Assembly: GCF_002368115.1 (NCBI RefSeq)
Contig: NZ_AP018316.1
Location: 4,923,598 to 4,973,922 of the forward strand
Origin: Dolichospermum compactum NIES-806
Lineage (GTDB): Bacteria; Cyanobacteriota; Cyanobacteriia; Cyanobacteriales; Nostocaceae
Direction of reading: 5' to 3'
DNA: 50,325 nucleotides
Numbering within the stretch: the stretch's first letter is position 1; every line of letters starts with the position of its first letter. Under the pieces are notes generated by a model that saw nothing but the letters and a program-made list of their open reading frames with translations, had not been told where the DNA came from and searched no databases. Made by a program: the position numbers and the translations under genes. Positions 1 through 9,028 of this stretch are shown here, piece after piece.

Positions 1-52
1 AAAATTAAATTAATTATACCACCATCGGTTAACAGTCAACCGTCAACCGTTA

Positions 53-2917
53 TCAAAATAAATTCATTTGTCCCCCCTCATTATCTAATGGTATCTCAGT
101 TTGTTGATAGGAAACTTTGGCTTTTATTTCATCCATTGCTAACCACAAATCTAATAAAGCTTTTTCTTCCAAAATACGTTTCTTTTCATCTTTGATGTGG
201 GGAATTACTTTTAACGCTACTTCAAATGTCCGCATAAAGGAATCATTGCTAACTAATCCTGTATTTTTCAGAAATCTCCGCACTGGTTCTGTATTTTCTT
301 CTGCTTGGTAAATGGCAATAATGGCGTGCAGTCCATCTACTAAATATCTGCCCGAAAATTCTGTTTCAATGGTAGAAAAGGCGCGTTTTTTTAATCTTTG
401 TTCTGGGGTGAGTAACTTACAAAAGCCACTACCAGAATCTAGTAATTTATGGGTTTTAACTAAGTCGGAAACATCAAAACCACCCACTGCTAAAGCTAAT
501 TGTCGGGCTTCATCAAAGGGAAATTCCCGCGCTTCAAAGGTATCCCAAGCGAGAATATACCATTGGGTGAGGGGGTCTATGCCGTTAAAGTCTTTACCTG
601 CTAATAGCTTTTCTAGTCGGTAGGCGACGATGGTTTGACGTACTTCTTCAAAGGCGGCTTTGGGTTCTACTGGGTTGCCCGCACTGTCGAGAATGGAACT
701 GTAGCGGGTAAATACGCTTAATGCACTACCAAAGGCTGTTAAGCAGAGGTCAATACCTGGGGGTTTGATGCGACGGCGGGGGTCTGCTACTCTGTCGGCG
801 GCGGGACGGCTATCTGCTGTTAAGGATTTTTCGATTTCTGGGGCTTTCTCAAAGACGATATTACGCACTTCAATGCGGACATCATCCCACCATGCTTGTT
901 CGGCGTTGGGTTGACGTTTGCGACAGACTAAAAGCACGGTGCTGGATACGGCGTTTTTCTGTGCTTGGTGGAGGTTTTGGGGGTTTTCAGTGCTGACTGC
1001 CCAGGAAGCGGTGATTTCAAAGCCAGCGTCTATCAGGGATTTGGCCAGGACATCCCATGCACCGGAGTCTTTATGGTTGAATTGGACTGTCATTACGCCG
1101 TCGTCCCGTAATACGCGGTGGTATTCGGCGAAGGCCATGGACATTTTCGCTTCGTAGTCTTGATAAGCAAGTTCTTCTGGGGATATTCCCATGTTACGGA
1201 AGCGGGAAGGGTTGGCGACGGCTTCTCGTTCTTTGTCGGTGAGTTCTAAGTAGAATAATTCGGGGAAGATATCGCCAAGGGTGCGTTTAAGCCAGACGTA
1301 GAAAAAATCAGATATTTCTGCATATTGAATTGTGGCGTAATATGGTGGATCTGTGATAACTGCATCAACTGAATTATCAGGAATATGTGTTAAGTTATCT
1401 GCTGAAGCTGAATGTATTTGAATTGATTTTGAATCATATTTTTCAATTCCTAGAATGCCTTTTGAACCTACTTTAGTTCCGAATAAATCACATAATTTTT
1501 CATATTCTGAAGCAAATACATCTGCACACCATCGCCATAATTCACCATGACCATTTTTTTCTGGATAATTCCACATTAAATTAAGTGCGTGTTGTGATGA
1601 AGCACCTTCAGAACCAGCCCTAGGAGGATTCCATCGTCCTAATCTACAATTTTCATCAACACACCTATCTAATACCAAAGCTAAATAAGTTGATATTGCT
1701 TGTGATTTTTCCCATTCATATTCAGATTGAATTAAAGTTTTAGCTTTATTGATAATTTCCACATAAGTAACAAGCGTTAAAAGTTGACGGGAATTAAATA
1801 ATTTTGACCATTTATCTATTCCATATCTTAATATTTGATCTGTATTAAATCCGGGATAAACTTCAACATCAGGCAATAAGTCATTATCGCTAAAATAATT
1901 ATAATTTGAGTTTAAATATTTTTCAGCTTTGCTTACTCCATCTATATCTGAATTATTGGGTACTCTAAATTCTAAACTATTTTTACCTTGACGATAAGCA
2001 ATAGCATATAACTGATATTCTAAACCTCTATTTCTTGCATAGTTCATCAAATATTCTTGTTCAATCACATTTCCACAATTAGGACATTTGCCAACACTTC
2101 GACTAATGGTAGTTGTAGTATCAGGATCATATTCACCATTATTCGTTTGAATAGTTGTCCCCTTTCCCTTTTTACCCTTAATCAATTCAAAATCAACCCG
2201 CTTATTTTCAGGATTAGGAATTGGCTTAACTGCACACCATTTATTTAAATTCTGCTTTTCTGGGCGTTTATATAACCACCAATTAGGACTTAAAGGAACA
2301 ACAGACTCACAACTTGGACAAACAACAGTATGCGCCCATAAATAATTTTGTACCGTTTCCCCCGGTAAAGAAGGGAAAAATTCAGCTAACCTTTTTTCAG
2401 CTTCATCACCTACCCACTTCACCCATTTATCAATATCATGCTGTAAATCTGGTCCAAACTTTAAAGGATATTCCATTGCTGCTTTCATCGTCACCACAGC
2501 CACAGGATTCAAATCAGAAGCCAGCACATTTAACCCATATCTCGCAGCTTCAAAAGGGATACTTCCACCACCTGCAAAAGCATCTAAAACTGTAGGTGTG
2601 CGAGTTCCCCAAATTTGCTCACAATAATCATGCACTTTCTTAATTCGCACAGCAGTAGGAGGAGTTTTGTAGAGTTTAACTTCCTTCCCTGGTTCTAACC
2701 CCAATAAATATTCAAATTCCTCCATTGTCACATCTGCCGGTAACAAGGAAGCCAACACACTAGCACGACTAAAGGACAAAGGTTTGCGAGAATACCAACG
2801 ATGTAACCCCTTAAAAGGATTTCCCCCATGTTCATAGTAAACCTGTTCGTTGAGGAGTTGGACAGGCATTCTTTCTTCTATGAATAAGTGGGGACGTTTG
2901 GGGGTTGGGTTAGACAT
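53..2917 (-). CDS. DUF1156 DNA methylase (adenine-specific type)
   Basis: Large (954 aa) predicted DNA N6-adenine or N4-cytosine methyltransferase. The N-terminus carries the DUF1156 signature around residues 11-50 (FIEERMPVQLLN, then HRWYSRKP). The SAM-binding motif DAFAGGG is at 112-118 and the catalytic DPPY at 523-526, an order typical of this family. Two CxxC pairs (C200/C203 and C278/C281) probably form a zinc ribbon in the long insertion between the motifs. Members of this family usually sit beside a DUF499 ATPase and helicases in predicted defence or modification loci. Here the DUF499 gene lies about 17 kb away at 19701-22967. The gene ends near the window edge, so possible downstream partners cannot be seen. 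The start ATG is followed by a plausible N-terminus, but no strong ribosome binding site is visible. The class assignment is firm; the biological role (defence or housekeeping methylation) is inference. Confidence 0.88.
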   Translation of the reverse strand: MSNPTPKRPHLFIEERMPVQLLNEQVYYEHGGNPFKGLHRWYSRKPLSFSRASVLASLLPADVTMEEFEYLLGLEPGKEVKLYKTPPTAVRIKKVHDYCEQIWGTRTPTVLDAFAGGGSIPFEAARYGLNVLASDLNPVAVVTMKAAMEYPLKFGPDLQHDIDKWVKWVGDEAEKRLAEFFPSLPGETVQNYLWAHTVVCPSCESVVPLSPNWWLYKRPEKQNLNKWCAVKPIPNPENKRVDFELIKGKKGKGTTIQTNNGEYDPDTTTTISRSVGKCPNCGNVIEQEYLMNYARNRGLEYQLYAIAYRQGKNSLEFRVPNNSDIDGVSKAEKYLNSNYNYFSDNDLLPDVEVYPGFNTDQILRYGIDKWSKLFNSRQLLTLVTYVEIINKAKTLIQSEYEWEKSQAISTYLALVLDRCVDENCRLGRWNPPRAGSEGASSQHALNLMWNYPEKNGHGELWRWCADVFASEYEKLCDLFGTKVGSKGILGIEKYDSKSIQIHSASADNLTHIPDNSVDAVITDPPYYATIQYAEISDFFYVWLKRTLGDIFPELFYLELTDKEREAVANPSRFRNMGISPEELAYQDYEAKMSMAFAEYHRVLRDDGVMTVQFNHKDSGAWDVLAKSLIDAGFEITASWAVSTENPQNLHQAQKNAVSSTVLLVCRKRQPNAEQAWWDDVRIEVRNIVFEKAPEIEKSLTADSRPAADRVADPRRRIKPPGIDLCLTAFGSALSVFTRYSSILDSAGNPVEPKAAFEEVRQTIVAYRLEKLLAGKDFNGIDPLTQWYILAWDTFEAREFPFDEARQLALAVGGFDVSDLVKTHKLLDSGSGFCKLLTPEQRLKKRAFSTIETEFSGRYLVDGLHAIIAIYQAEENTEPVRRFLKNTGLVSNDSFMRTFEVALKVIPHIKDEKKRILEEKALLDLWLAMDEIKAKVSYQQTEIPLDNEGGQMNLF

Positions 2918-2986
2918 GGAGGTGTAGATGTGTGGGTATTAATTGATATATTGTAATAGAAATGGGTAGTTTGTCAATTGATTAAC

Positions 2987-3020
2987 GGTAATTGTAGTGC
3001 GAGCATCTTGCTCGCTATTG
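2987..3020 (+). repeat. Small palindromic dispersed repeat, copy A
   Basis: A 34-bp unit carrying the perfect hairpin GCGAGCATCTTGCTCGC (7-bp stem, 3-nt loop) at 2999-3015. The full unit is repeated identically at 3055-3088. Variants with compensating stem changes lie at 23033-23055 and 23130-23152. It resembles the very small dispersed repeats known from heterocystous cyanobacteria. Confidence 0.85.
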
Positions 3021-3054
3021 AATAACATCAATTATCATCTCAATTATTTAATAG

Positions 3055-3088
3055 GGTAATTGTAGTGCGAGCATCTTGCTCGCTATTG
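3055..3088 (+). repeat. Small palindromic dispersed repeat, copy B
   Basis: Identical over 34 bp to the unit at 2987-3020, with its hairpin at 3067-3083. The two copies are separated by 34 bp of AT-rich sequence that resembles the tandem array that follows. Confidence 0.85.
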
Positions 3089-3091
3089 TTA

Positions 3092-3223
3092 AATAACATC
3101 AATTAAATAACGTCAATTAAATAATATCAATTAAATAATATCAATTAAATAATATCAATTAAATAATATCAATTAAATCACATCAATTAAATAATATCAA
3201 TTAAATAACATCAATTAAATAAT
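3092..3223 (+). repeat. 14-bp tandem repeat array, nine copies
   Basis: Nine consecutive copies of a 14-bp unit (consensus AATAATATCAATTA) run from 3092 to 3217, followed by a six-base partial copy. Copies 1, 2, 7 and 9 differ by one to three bases; copies 3-6 and 8 match the consensus. A degenerate piece of the same sequence lies at 3021-3054 between the two hairpin repeats. The array sits in the spacer between the divergent DUF1156 methylase and topoisomerase genes. Confidence 0.9.
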
Positions 3224-3235
3224 TTATATCTTTGA

Positions 3236-3399
3236 CAATACCTTGTCCAAATTGAAAAAAGTCTTGATTTGTAGGTTGGGTTGAGGCACGTTCACGTTCG
3301 CGGAGCGTGGCGTTAGCCATAGTGTGGCGCCATAACCCAAAAAATGCGTCGGGTTGCGCTGTCGCTTAACCCGACCTACAAAAAATGGACAAGGTATTG
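3236..3399. mobile_element. MITE-like 164-bp inverted-repeat element
   Basis: The ends are perfect 14-bp inverted repeats: CAATACCTTGTCCA at 3236-3249 and its reverse complement at 3386-3399. A second nested pair (TTGTAGGTTGGGTT at 3269-3282, near-perfect complement at 3368-3381) extends the foldback. The centre holds the CGTTCGCGGAGCGTGGCG motif common in cyanobacterial dispersed repeats. There is no coding capacity beyond a spurious reading frame and no clear target duplication. The right end lies 48 bp before the topoisomerase start codon, so the element may affect its promoter or 5' leader. Confidence 0.65.
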
Positions 3400-3447
3400 A
3401 GTTATTATCTAGTAAATCCTTAAATGCAAGCGTGAAAAACAAGTGCT

Positions 3448-5613
3448 ATGGTTAAACATCTCCTAGTTGTTGAATCTCCCGGAAAAGTCAAAAAACTGAG
3501 TCAAATTCTCGGTGCAGATTGGATTGTCCGCGCTAGTTGTGGACATATCCGCGAACTCAGTAATGAGGGTGATGATTCACTAGGATTTACAATGGATGGT
3601 AATACTGTTAGCTGCAATTATGTTCCCCGTGACCAACGCGCAAAGGAAACAATTCAACAATTAAAAGCGGCTGTTAGACAGGTTGATGAAGTTGTTTTAG
3701 CTACAGACCCAGACAGAGAAGGAGAAACCATTGCTTGGCATCTTAAAGAAACTTTAGGATTAAAAGACCCCAAAAGAGTAGTTTATACTGAGATTACACC
3801 ATCAGCGGTGCGGAATGCGATCGCTCACCCCAGAAAACTCGACACTAATCTCATCGGTGCAGGATTATGTCGAGATTGTCTTGATAAACTGGTAGGTTAC
3901 AAAGGTAGTCCCCTCGTTTGGGCTTTAAATAACGGCGCAAAAAGCGTAGGTAGAGTTCAAAGCGCCACATTACATCTAATTTGTCAGCGAGAAAGGGAAA
4001 TTCTGGCTTTTGTCCCCCAAGATTACTGGAGTGTGTGGGTAGATTATCAAGAAGGATTTCGGGCTTTTTATAAAGGTAAGGCAAATTCTGACAAAGAAAC
4101 ACCAGAACCAGAAACGGAAACTCATGATGATGCAGCTAGTAACAGCCCAGAGAAACCTGAATCTAAGCGCGTTCTCTCAGAAGCAGAAGCCACAAGGTTA
4201 GTTGAGGAAGCAAAACTTCATCCTCATCAAATTATTCACCTAGAAGGGAAGCTGGTTTATCGTCAACCCCCTCCACCATTTACCACCTCCACCCTCCAAC
4301 AAGCTGCCGGTTCCAAGTTGAAATTTTCCCCCGATAAAACCATGCAGGTAGCCCAAAAGCTATATGAGGCAGGGTTGATTACATATATGCGAACAGATTC
4401 AGTTATGTTGAGTCCTGAATTTTGTGCGAGCGCTCGTCAATGGTTGGAACAAAATGACCCCCAAAATGTGCCTCAGCAAGTAGCCAAGCAACGTAGTAGT
4501 AAAACCGCGCAGGAAGCACACGAAGCCATTCGTCCCACAGATGTTTTTCGTCCTTCGGTGCAATTGCGGGCAGAATTACCTGAAGATGAGTTTAACCTAT
4601 ATGTGATGATTTGGAAAAGAGCGATCGCTTCTCAATGTCGTCCTGCACAACTTCGCAAAACTCTAGTAATTACGAAATCAGGTAATATTTTATGGCAAGC
4701 TAGAGGGCAGGTAATCGAATTTTACGGTTATGCAAAATATTGGTTGAATCTTAGCAAAGATGCCGTTTTACCCTTATTACAACAGGGACAAATACTAACT
4801 TTAGAAAAAGCCGGACATGACCAAAAACAAACTCAACCACCACCAAGATATAGCGAACCCAAACTTGTGCAACTCATGGAACGCAAAGGAATTGGTCGCC
4901 CTAGTACCTATGCTCCGACAATTGCCACTTTAAAGAAACGCAATTATGTAGAGTTAAAAAAAGATAATCTTCAACCTACAAATTTGGGTTTAGAAGTAGA
5001 TGAATTTTTGCAAAAGGCTTTACCAGATTTATTAGAAGCAGAATTTACTGCTAAAATGGAAGATGCCCTAGATGCAATTTCTGAAGGAAAAAACTCTTGG
5101 CAATATTATCTAACTAATTGGAATCAAAGTTATTTTATTCCTGCGCTTTCCAAAGCTAAAACTGTAGTTACTAATTCATCAACTACAGGTAAAAATAATA
5201 ATTTTATTGAAAGAAAATATGAAACTTCTAAAACTCGTTGTCCTGATTGCAAAAACTGTTTAGCCAAAATTCCCAGCAGTAAAGTTAAAAAGAAATACTT
5301 TCTCAAATGTGTGAGTGGTTGCGAAAACATTGTCCTATTTTGGAGTGATTTTAACAAGAAGTGGGAAGCACCGAAAACTAAAACATCTGCCAATGAAAAT
5401 GCTCCCAAACCTTCAGCAAAAATCACTTCATATCCCTGTCCTGTATGCAAAAAACCTTTAGAGGAATACAGTTATATTAAAGATGGGCAAAATAAAATTA
5501 TGTTGCGTTGTTCTGGTCAGGATTCATGGAAGGATAAGAAACATCAGGATGTGGCTTATTTTCATACTGTAAAAGGATGGTGGAGTCCTAAACTTGGGAA
5601 TTTGAATGTCTAA
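3448..5613 (+). CDS. topA: Type IA DNA topoisomerase (TopA-like)
   Basis: Relaxes negatively supercoiled DNA by passing strands through a transient 5'-phosphotyrosine break. The Toprim domain opens at residue 4 (HLLVVESPGKVKKLSQIL) with the metal-binding DPDREGE at 87-93. The active-site tyrosine is Y313 in ITYMRTDSV, after the family sequence QPPPPFTTSTLQQAA. The C-terminus has two cysteine-rich ribbons (near CPDCKNC and CPVCKKP), probably for single-stranded DNA or RNA polymerase contact. At 721 aa it is shorter than the usual cyanobacterial TopA of roughly 850-900 aa, so it may be a second, specialised paralogue. An acidic and serine-rich insertion lies around residues 212-245. The MITE-like element and tandem repeats lie directly upstream. 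Family certain; identity as the sole housekeeping TopA uncertain. Confidence 0.93.
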   Translation: MVKHLLVVESPGKVKKLSQILGADWIVRASCGHIRELSNEGDDSLGFTMDGNTVSCNYVPRDQRAKETIQQLKAAVRQVDEVVLATDPDREGETIAWHLKETLGLKDPKRVVYTEITPSAVRNAIAHPRKLDTNLIGAGLCRDCLDKLVGYKGSPLVWALNNGAKSVGRVQSATLHLICQREREILAFVPQDYWSVWVDYQEGFRAFYKGKANSDKETPEPETETHDDAASNSPEKPESKRVLSEAEATRLVEEAKLHPHQIIHLEGKLVYRQPPPPFTTSTLQQAAGSKLKFSPDKTMQVAQKLYEAGLITYMRTDSVMLSPEFCASARQWLEQNDPQNVPQQVAKQRSSKTAQEAHEAIRPTDVFRPSVQLRAELPEDEFNLYVMIWKRAIASQCRPAQLRKTLVITKSGNILWQARGQVIEFYGYAKYWLNLSKDAVLPLLQQGQILTLEKAGHDQKQTQPPPRYSEPKLVQLMERKGIGRPSTYAPTIATLKKRNYVELKKDNLQPTNLGLEVDEFLQKALPDLLEAEFTAKMEDALDAISEGKNSWQYYLTNWNQSYFIPALSKAKTVVTNSSTTGKNNNFIERKYETSKTRCPDCKNCLAKIPSSKVKKKYFLKCVSGCENIVLFWSDFNKKWEAPKTKTSANENAPKPSAKITSYPCPVCKKPLEEYSYIKDGQNKIMLRCSGQDSWKDKKHQDVAYFHTVKGWWSPKLGNLNV

Positions 5614-5936
5614 ATCAGGATTCCCAGGATTTAAGGATGTACAGGATGTTATTTTTTATTGTTGATGAAAAATAGCGATTTTTGAATGATAGAGAATATG
5701 CTGTTTGCTAAAATTACCAATGAGCGATCGCTCATTGGTAATTGGTACAATCACTGCTAGAATCACTACAACAGGAAGTTCAACCAGTTTCAAAGAAGGG
5801 TAACTGTTGAGGAATAGGTTGTAGATAATTCCAGAATTTTAAAACTTACTTGCTGATGCGAGCTTTATTTTAGTTAAATTTAATATCAACATCATATGAT
5901 ACAATCAGCCTAACTATTTTTTTAATTTAATACTTA
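5614..5936. other. Intergenic spacer with dispersed repeat
   Basis: No gene seen. The first 40 bases after the topoisomerase stop carry the repeat type 'TCAGGATTCCCAGGATTTAA', often dispersed in cyanobacterial genomes. A long perfect palindrome lies at 5712-5743. The last 60 bases are AT-rich and must hold the promoter of the following two-gene module; no clear -35/-10 pair stands out. Confidence 0.6.
5712..5743. repeat. 32-bp perfect palindrome centred on HIP1
   Basis: Every base from 5712 to 5743 pairs with its mirror partner, and the centre is the HIP1 octamer GCGATCGC at 5724-5731. It could fold into a loop-free cruciform, act as a dimeric-protein site, or be the transcription end of the topoisomerase gene. 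There is no T-run directly after it, so terminator function is doubtful. Confidence 0.85.
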
Positions 5937-5945
5937 GTGTCAAAT

Positions 5946-6338
5946 ATGCCTCATGCTTATAACAGAGCCGCATTTACCACTGGTGCAGACAGCAGCAATT
6001 ATCTATTATCGTTGTATTGTTCACTTGTAGCTCTGGAACTTGCTATTAAAGATCATCTTAATCCACCCTGGAAAAAGGGGCATACAATAATTACTTGGGT
6101 TAATGATTTAGGTGAGACTTCACTTGCACAGCAACTACGATCACAACTTGGTGTGTTGCGTTGTACCGATATAACCGGAAAAGCTGTTCCTGTGGACGGT
6201 GACAATTACCCCGGTATTAGATACATTAGACATGACAGCGACTTTCCAGAAACCTCTACGGATACTCAAATTAGAGATGCGTTAGAAACTATTAGAGACA
6301 TCAAGACAAGTTTAAGAACTAAAGGAGTATCTCTGTAA
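5946..6338 (+). CDS. Small unknown protein coupled to tandem-NTPase gene
   Basis: About 130 aa with no domain I recognise. It is predicted soluble: a helical stretch near residues 20-40 (LYCSLVALELAIKDHL) is followed by a mixed region rich in D, T and R and a helical C-terminus. The stop codon overlaps the next start as TAATG (6336-6340), so the two genes are almost certainly translated together and probably work together. A GTG at 5937 in the same frame would add three residues; I prefer the ATG at 5946 because neither has a clear ribosome binding site. Known conflict systems often pair a small protein with a large regulatory NTPase in this way, but that role is inference here. Confidence 0.8.
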   Translation: MPHAYNRAAFTTGADSSNYLLSLYCSLVALELAIKDHLNPPWKKGHTIITWVNDLGETSLAQQLRSQLGVLRCTDITGKAVPVDGDNYPGIRYIRHDSDFPETSTDTQIRDALETIRDIKTSLRTKGVSL

Positions 6339-8902
6339 TGAATGCTGCTCAACTACTCAAAGAAGCAAAAAAGCTCGGAGAAATACAAACCATATTTAGA
6401 TTTCCTTACGTTCATATTATCTATCTGTCTCCCAAGTTTCAAAATATTGATGATGAAGAACGTGAAATATCTTTTGCTCAGGATATTAATATAAGTGTGG
6501 CAGAACTAAGGACTACACTCCTTAATTCCCTGCTATCATTAAGACTTCTTACCTCAGAGGAATTTGCACTAGAATATCCTGAAAATCGTCCACGAGAAAG
6601 AGGACATCATTGGTTAAGTTCTCTTATCGAACAGCAATTTCAAAAATCAGTTGTTAATGATCAGGTTTCAAAAGAACTAAAAATTGTCCATTTTTATGGA
6701 TATAAAGGTGGACAAGCACGCTCCACTCTACTTGGACTCATGTCTACAGTTTTAGCTGAAGATGGGTGGAAAGTTCTTGTTATAGACAGTGACATTGAAG
6801 CCCCATCATTAGACGTAATTTATGGACGAACTTCCGGTTCTATTTTAGGAACTTTGCTAGGAGTAGTTCAGTCCGTTGCAGAAATAAAACCTGAGCGTGT
6901 TAAGTCGATACCTTTAGCTGGATATGTAGATTTATTAGCCTGTCGGCCAACTTCGCCAGATTTTAATATTGATGCTGCGGCATTTGCTCTGCGCTCTGCT
7001 CTTGAACCAATGATAATTGAGAATGCAGCTAGGCGAATCTCTGAATTTGCGGCTGAAAAATACGATATCATTTTAATCGATCATCGAGCCGGACTTTCAC
7101 CAGTAACTTTACCCTGGATGACTACGCTTCCAGGACCAACAGTTGTATGTGTTCGTCTTGATGATCAATGGCTACCCGCTAAACAATTCATAGAATCTGT
7201 CTTGAGAACACATATTGCTAATCCTGGAGTTTTTGTTTCTTGGCAGCCAGATAATGAGAATGAAGAATCATATATAAACAGGAATAATCAACAAATTGAA
7301 ACATTACTAGATATGCTGGCAGAGATAATATCTCAAGAATCAGAAGATGAAGATTCAGAACTTTCTGCTGTTGAAGTTAGAGATCATTGGATTATTTGGC
7401 CTTATGACAGTGCTTTTAGATATAGCCGATTGCCAGATAAAAATCAACTAGCACCCAAAAACTTTGATAAACTTAGTAGTCTACGCAGTATTTTAAATAT
7501 AGCTTCTAAAAAGCAGATTCAAAATAATATACTTACCCCAAGTGGAGCTACAGATGAAGGAGATTTGATCCATACAGATGCTCTCCAACAACTTCTTATA
7601 CCTGACAATTCAATTTCATATATTTTTGGTAGAAAAGGTACAGGTAAAACTCGATTATTAAAAGAACTAGCCAAAGCAGAAATTGGTGAACCGTTACTTG
7701 TAACTGCTGATAATGCAGAAGACAAAGGTTTGAAATCTCCTAGTCCAGAACTATCGACAGCTATTGAGCGTTATCGAGATACGCCTGAGAATTTATGGTG
7801 GAATTTACTTTTGGCTGCCCTAGAAACAAAGACAACATCAAGAGAATTGTTAAGAGAAAATTTTTCTCAAAAACTAGAGCAGAATTTTAATGGAACTATT
7901 ATAAATTTAATTATTGATCAATTAAATCAAAGTCCAAAGCGTACTTTTCTTCTTGATGGTTTAGAAACTGCTTTTGATGCTAAACTTACTTTTACATATA
8001 TTGAAAGCCTTTTTAGATTTATTCAAACTATTGAATCTGATGATAGACTATCAAATCGTTTACAGTTTAAAATTTTCTTAAGAACTGATTTAGCTGAAAG
8101 AGGCTATCAGAACATTGAGCAACAAATATTTGGAAAGGTAATTTATCTAAATTGGGATACCCAAAAAATATTTAATTTTATATTATCTCGAATACGTAAT
8201 ATTAACTGGTATCGACAAAATTTTCCAGACTTAATAAAAAGAATAGAAGAAAAACGCGAAGATATTCGGAGAGGTGTTTTATCTACTGAAGAATGCGAAA
8301 ATTTATTATTAATGGCTTTCCCAGAAAAACTGCGGAGAAATAATCTGGCTACTAAAACATTTCTGAAAACATATTTTGCAGATAGTGCCAGCGAAACACC
8401 AGAAGATAGCACCACTGATAAACTTCGTTACTATCCACGTATTTTCGATAAATTTATTCAAGTAATTGCAAATCCCACATCTACTGATGTAGGTTCTTTT
8501 ACAGGTAAACAAATTGAAGATGGTAAAATCGATCCTTCACTCATTGTTATAGCTCATGAAGCAGCAGCAAAAGATTATTTAGGGCAGTTGCGTTCTGAAC
8601 TAAACTATCTAATTAATCTTGCAGATCATATGTCTGAAAATGAACAAAAAATTAGGTCTTTACTTAGTGCATTTGATGGACTGAAAACACCTTTTAAGTT
8701 AGATCAATGTATTTCTGAACTAGCTGAAAAAACACAGATAGATAAATCAAAAATCAGGAATGCGATTGAGAGTATGAAGAGAGTGGGAATGTTTGAAGAT
8801 CGTCCTAAGTATACTGGCGAACTACGAGTTGGCCGCTTGTTTAAATCATCATTGAGAATGAAATATAATCGTAAATATCCTCATAAAGATTCAGGTAATT
8901 AA
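6338..8902 (+). CDS. Tandem P-loop protein: ParA/MinD-like ATPase fused to second NTPase
   Basis: An 854-aa protein with two unlike nucleotide-binding domains. The first is ParA/MinD-like: variant Walker A KGGQARST at 123-130 (family form KGGVGRT), switch-like VLVIDSDIEAPS at 147-158, and DIILIDHRAG at 243-252. The second has a classical P-loop GRKGTGKT at 431-438, a Walker B-like FLLDGLE at 537-543, and a likely sensor strand FKIFLRTDL near 577-585, resembling STAND-like or Sll1717-type ATPases. Residues 1-110 form an unassigned N-terminal domain, and the last 70 residues look like a winged helix (FKLDQCISELAEKTQIDKSKI onward). Variant KGG-type ATPases joined to sensor and effector parts are known from NTP-dependent bacterial conflict systems. 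The gene overlaps the small upstream gene, and together they form a compact two-gene module. No nuclease, TIR or protease effector motif is visible. Confidence 0.85.
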   Translation: MNAAQLLKEAKKLGEIQTIFRFPYVHIIYLSPKFQNIDDEEREISFAQDINISVAELRTTLLNSLLSLRLLTSEEFALEYPENRPRERGHHWLSSLIEQQFQKSVVNDQVSKELKIVHFYGYKGGQARSTLLGLMSTVLAEDGWKVLVIDSDIEAPSLDVIYGRTSGSILGTLLGVVQSVAEIKPERVKSIPLAGYVDLLACRPTSPDFNIDAAAFALRSALEPMIIENAARRISEFAAEKYDIILIDHRAGLSPVTLPWMTTLPGPTVVCVRLDDQWLPAKQFIESVLRTHIANPGVFVSWQPDNENEESYINRNNQQIETLLDMLAEIISQESEDEDSELSAVEVRDHWIIWPYDSAFRYSRLPDKNQLAPKNFDKLSSLRSILNIASKKQIQNNILTPSGATDEGDLIHTDALQQLLIPDNSISYIFGRKGTGKTRLLKELAKAEIGEPLLVTADNAEDKGLKSPSPELSTAIERYRDTPENLWWNLLLAALETKTTSRELLRENFSQKLEQNFNGTIINLIIDQLNQSPKRTFLLDGLETAFDAKLTFTYIESLFRFIQTIESDDRLSNRLQFKIFLRTDLAERGYQNIEQQIFGKVIYLNWDTQKIFNFILSRIRNINWYRQNFPDLIKRIEEKREDIRRGVLSTEECENLLLMAFPEKLRRNNLATKTFLKTYFADSASETPEDSTTDKLRYYPRIFDKFIQVIANPTSTDVGSFTGKQIEDGKIDPSLIVIAHEAAAKDYLGQLRSELNYLINLADHMSENEQKIRSLLSAFDGLKTPFKLDQCISELAEKTQIDKSKIRNAIESMKRVGMFEDRPKYTGELRVGRLFKSSLRMKYNRKYPHKDSGN

Positions 8903-8924
8903 AACCTTCTACATAAAAAATGAG

Positions 8925-8977
8925 ACCCTAAAAAAGGGTGTTAGCAAGTAGGTTGGGTTTTCTTACGTCAACCCAAC
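8925..8977 (+). terminator. Probable transcription end of the NTPase module
   Basis: Two hairpins follow the stop codon at 8902. A small one is ACCCT/AGGGT at 8925-8939. A stronger one has GTTGGGTT at 8952-8959 pairing with AACCCAAC at 8970-8977 across a 10-nt loop. The second belongs to a common dispersed sequence type (GTAGGTTGGGTT...AACCCAAC). No long T-run follows, so this may be a repeat serving as terminator. Confidence 0.45.
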
Positions 8978-9028
8978 ATTTATTTCATAATATTAGAGGG
9001 TATTCGATTTGAATACAATTATAATTTA

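Noticed and set aside
2987..3223. CRISPR-like array
   Set aside because: Repeats are contiguous 14-bp units or isolated hairpins without unique spacers of uniform length.
3224..3442. A 72-codon minus-strand frame across the spacer before topoisomerase
   Set aside because: It lies almost wholly inside the inverted-repeat element at 3236-3399 and has no protein features.
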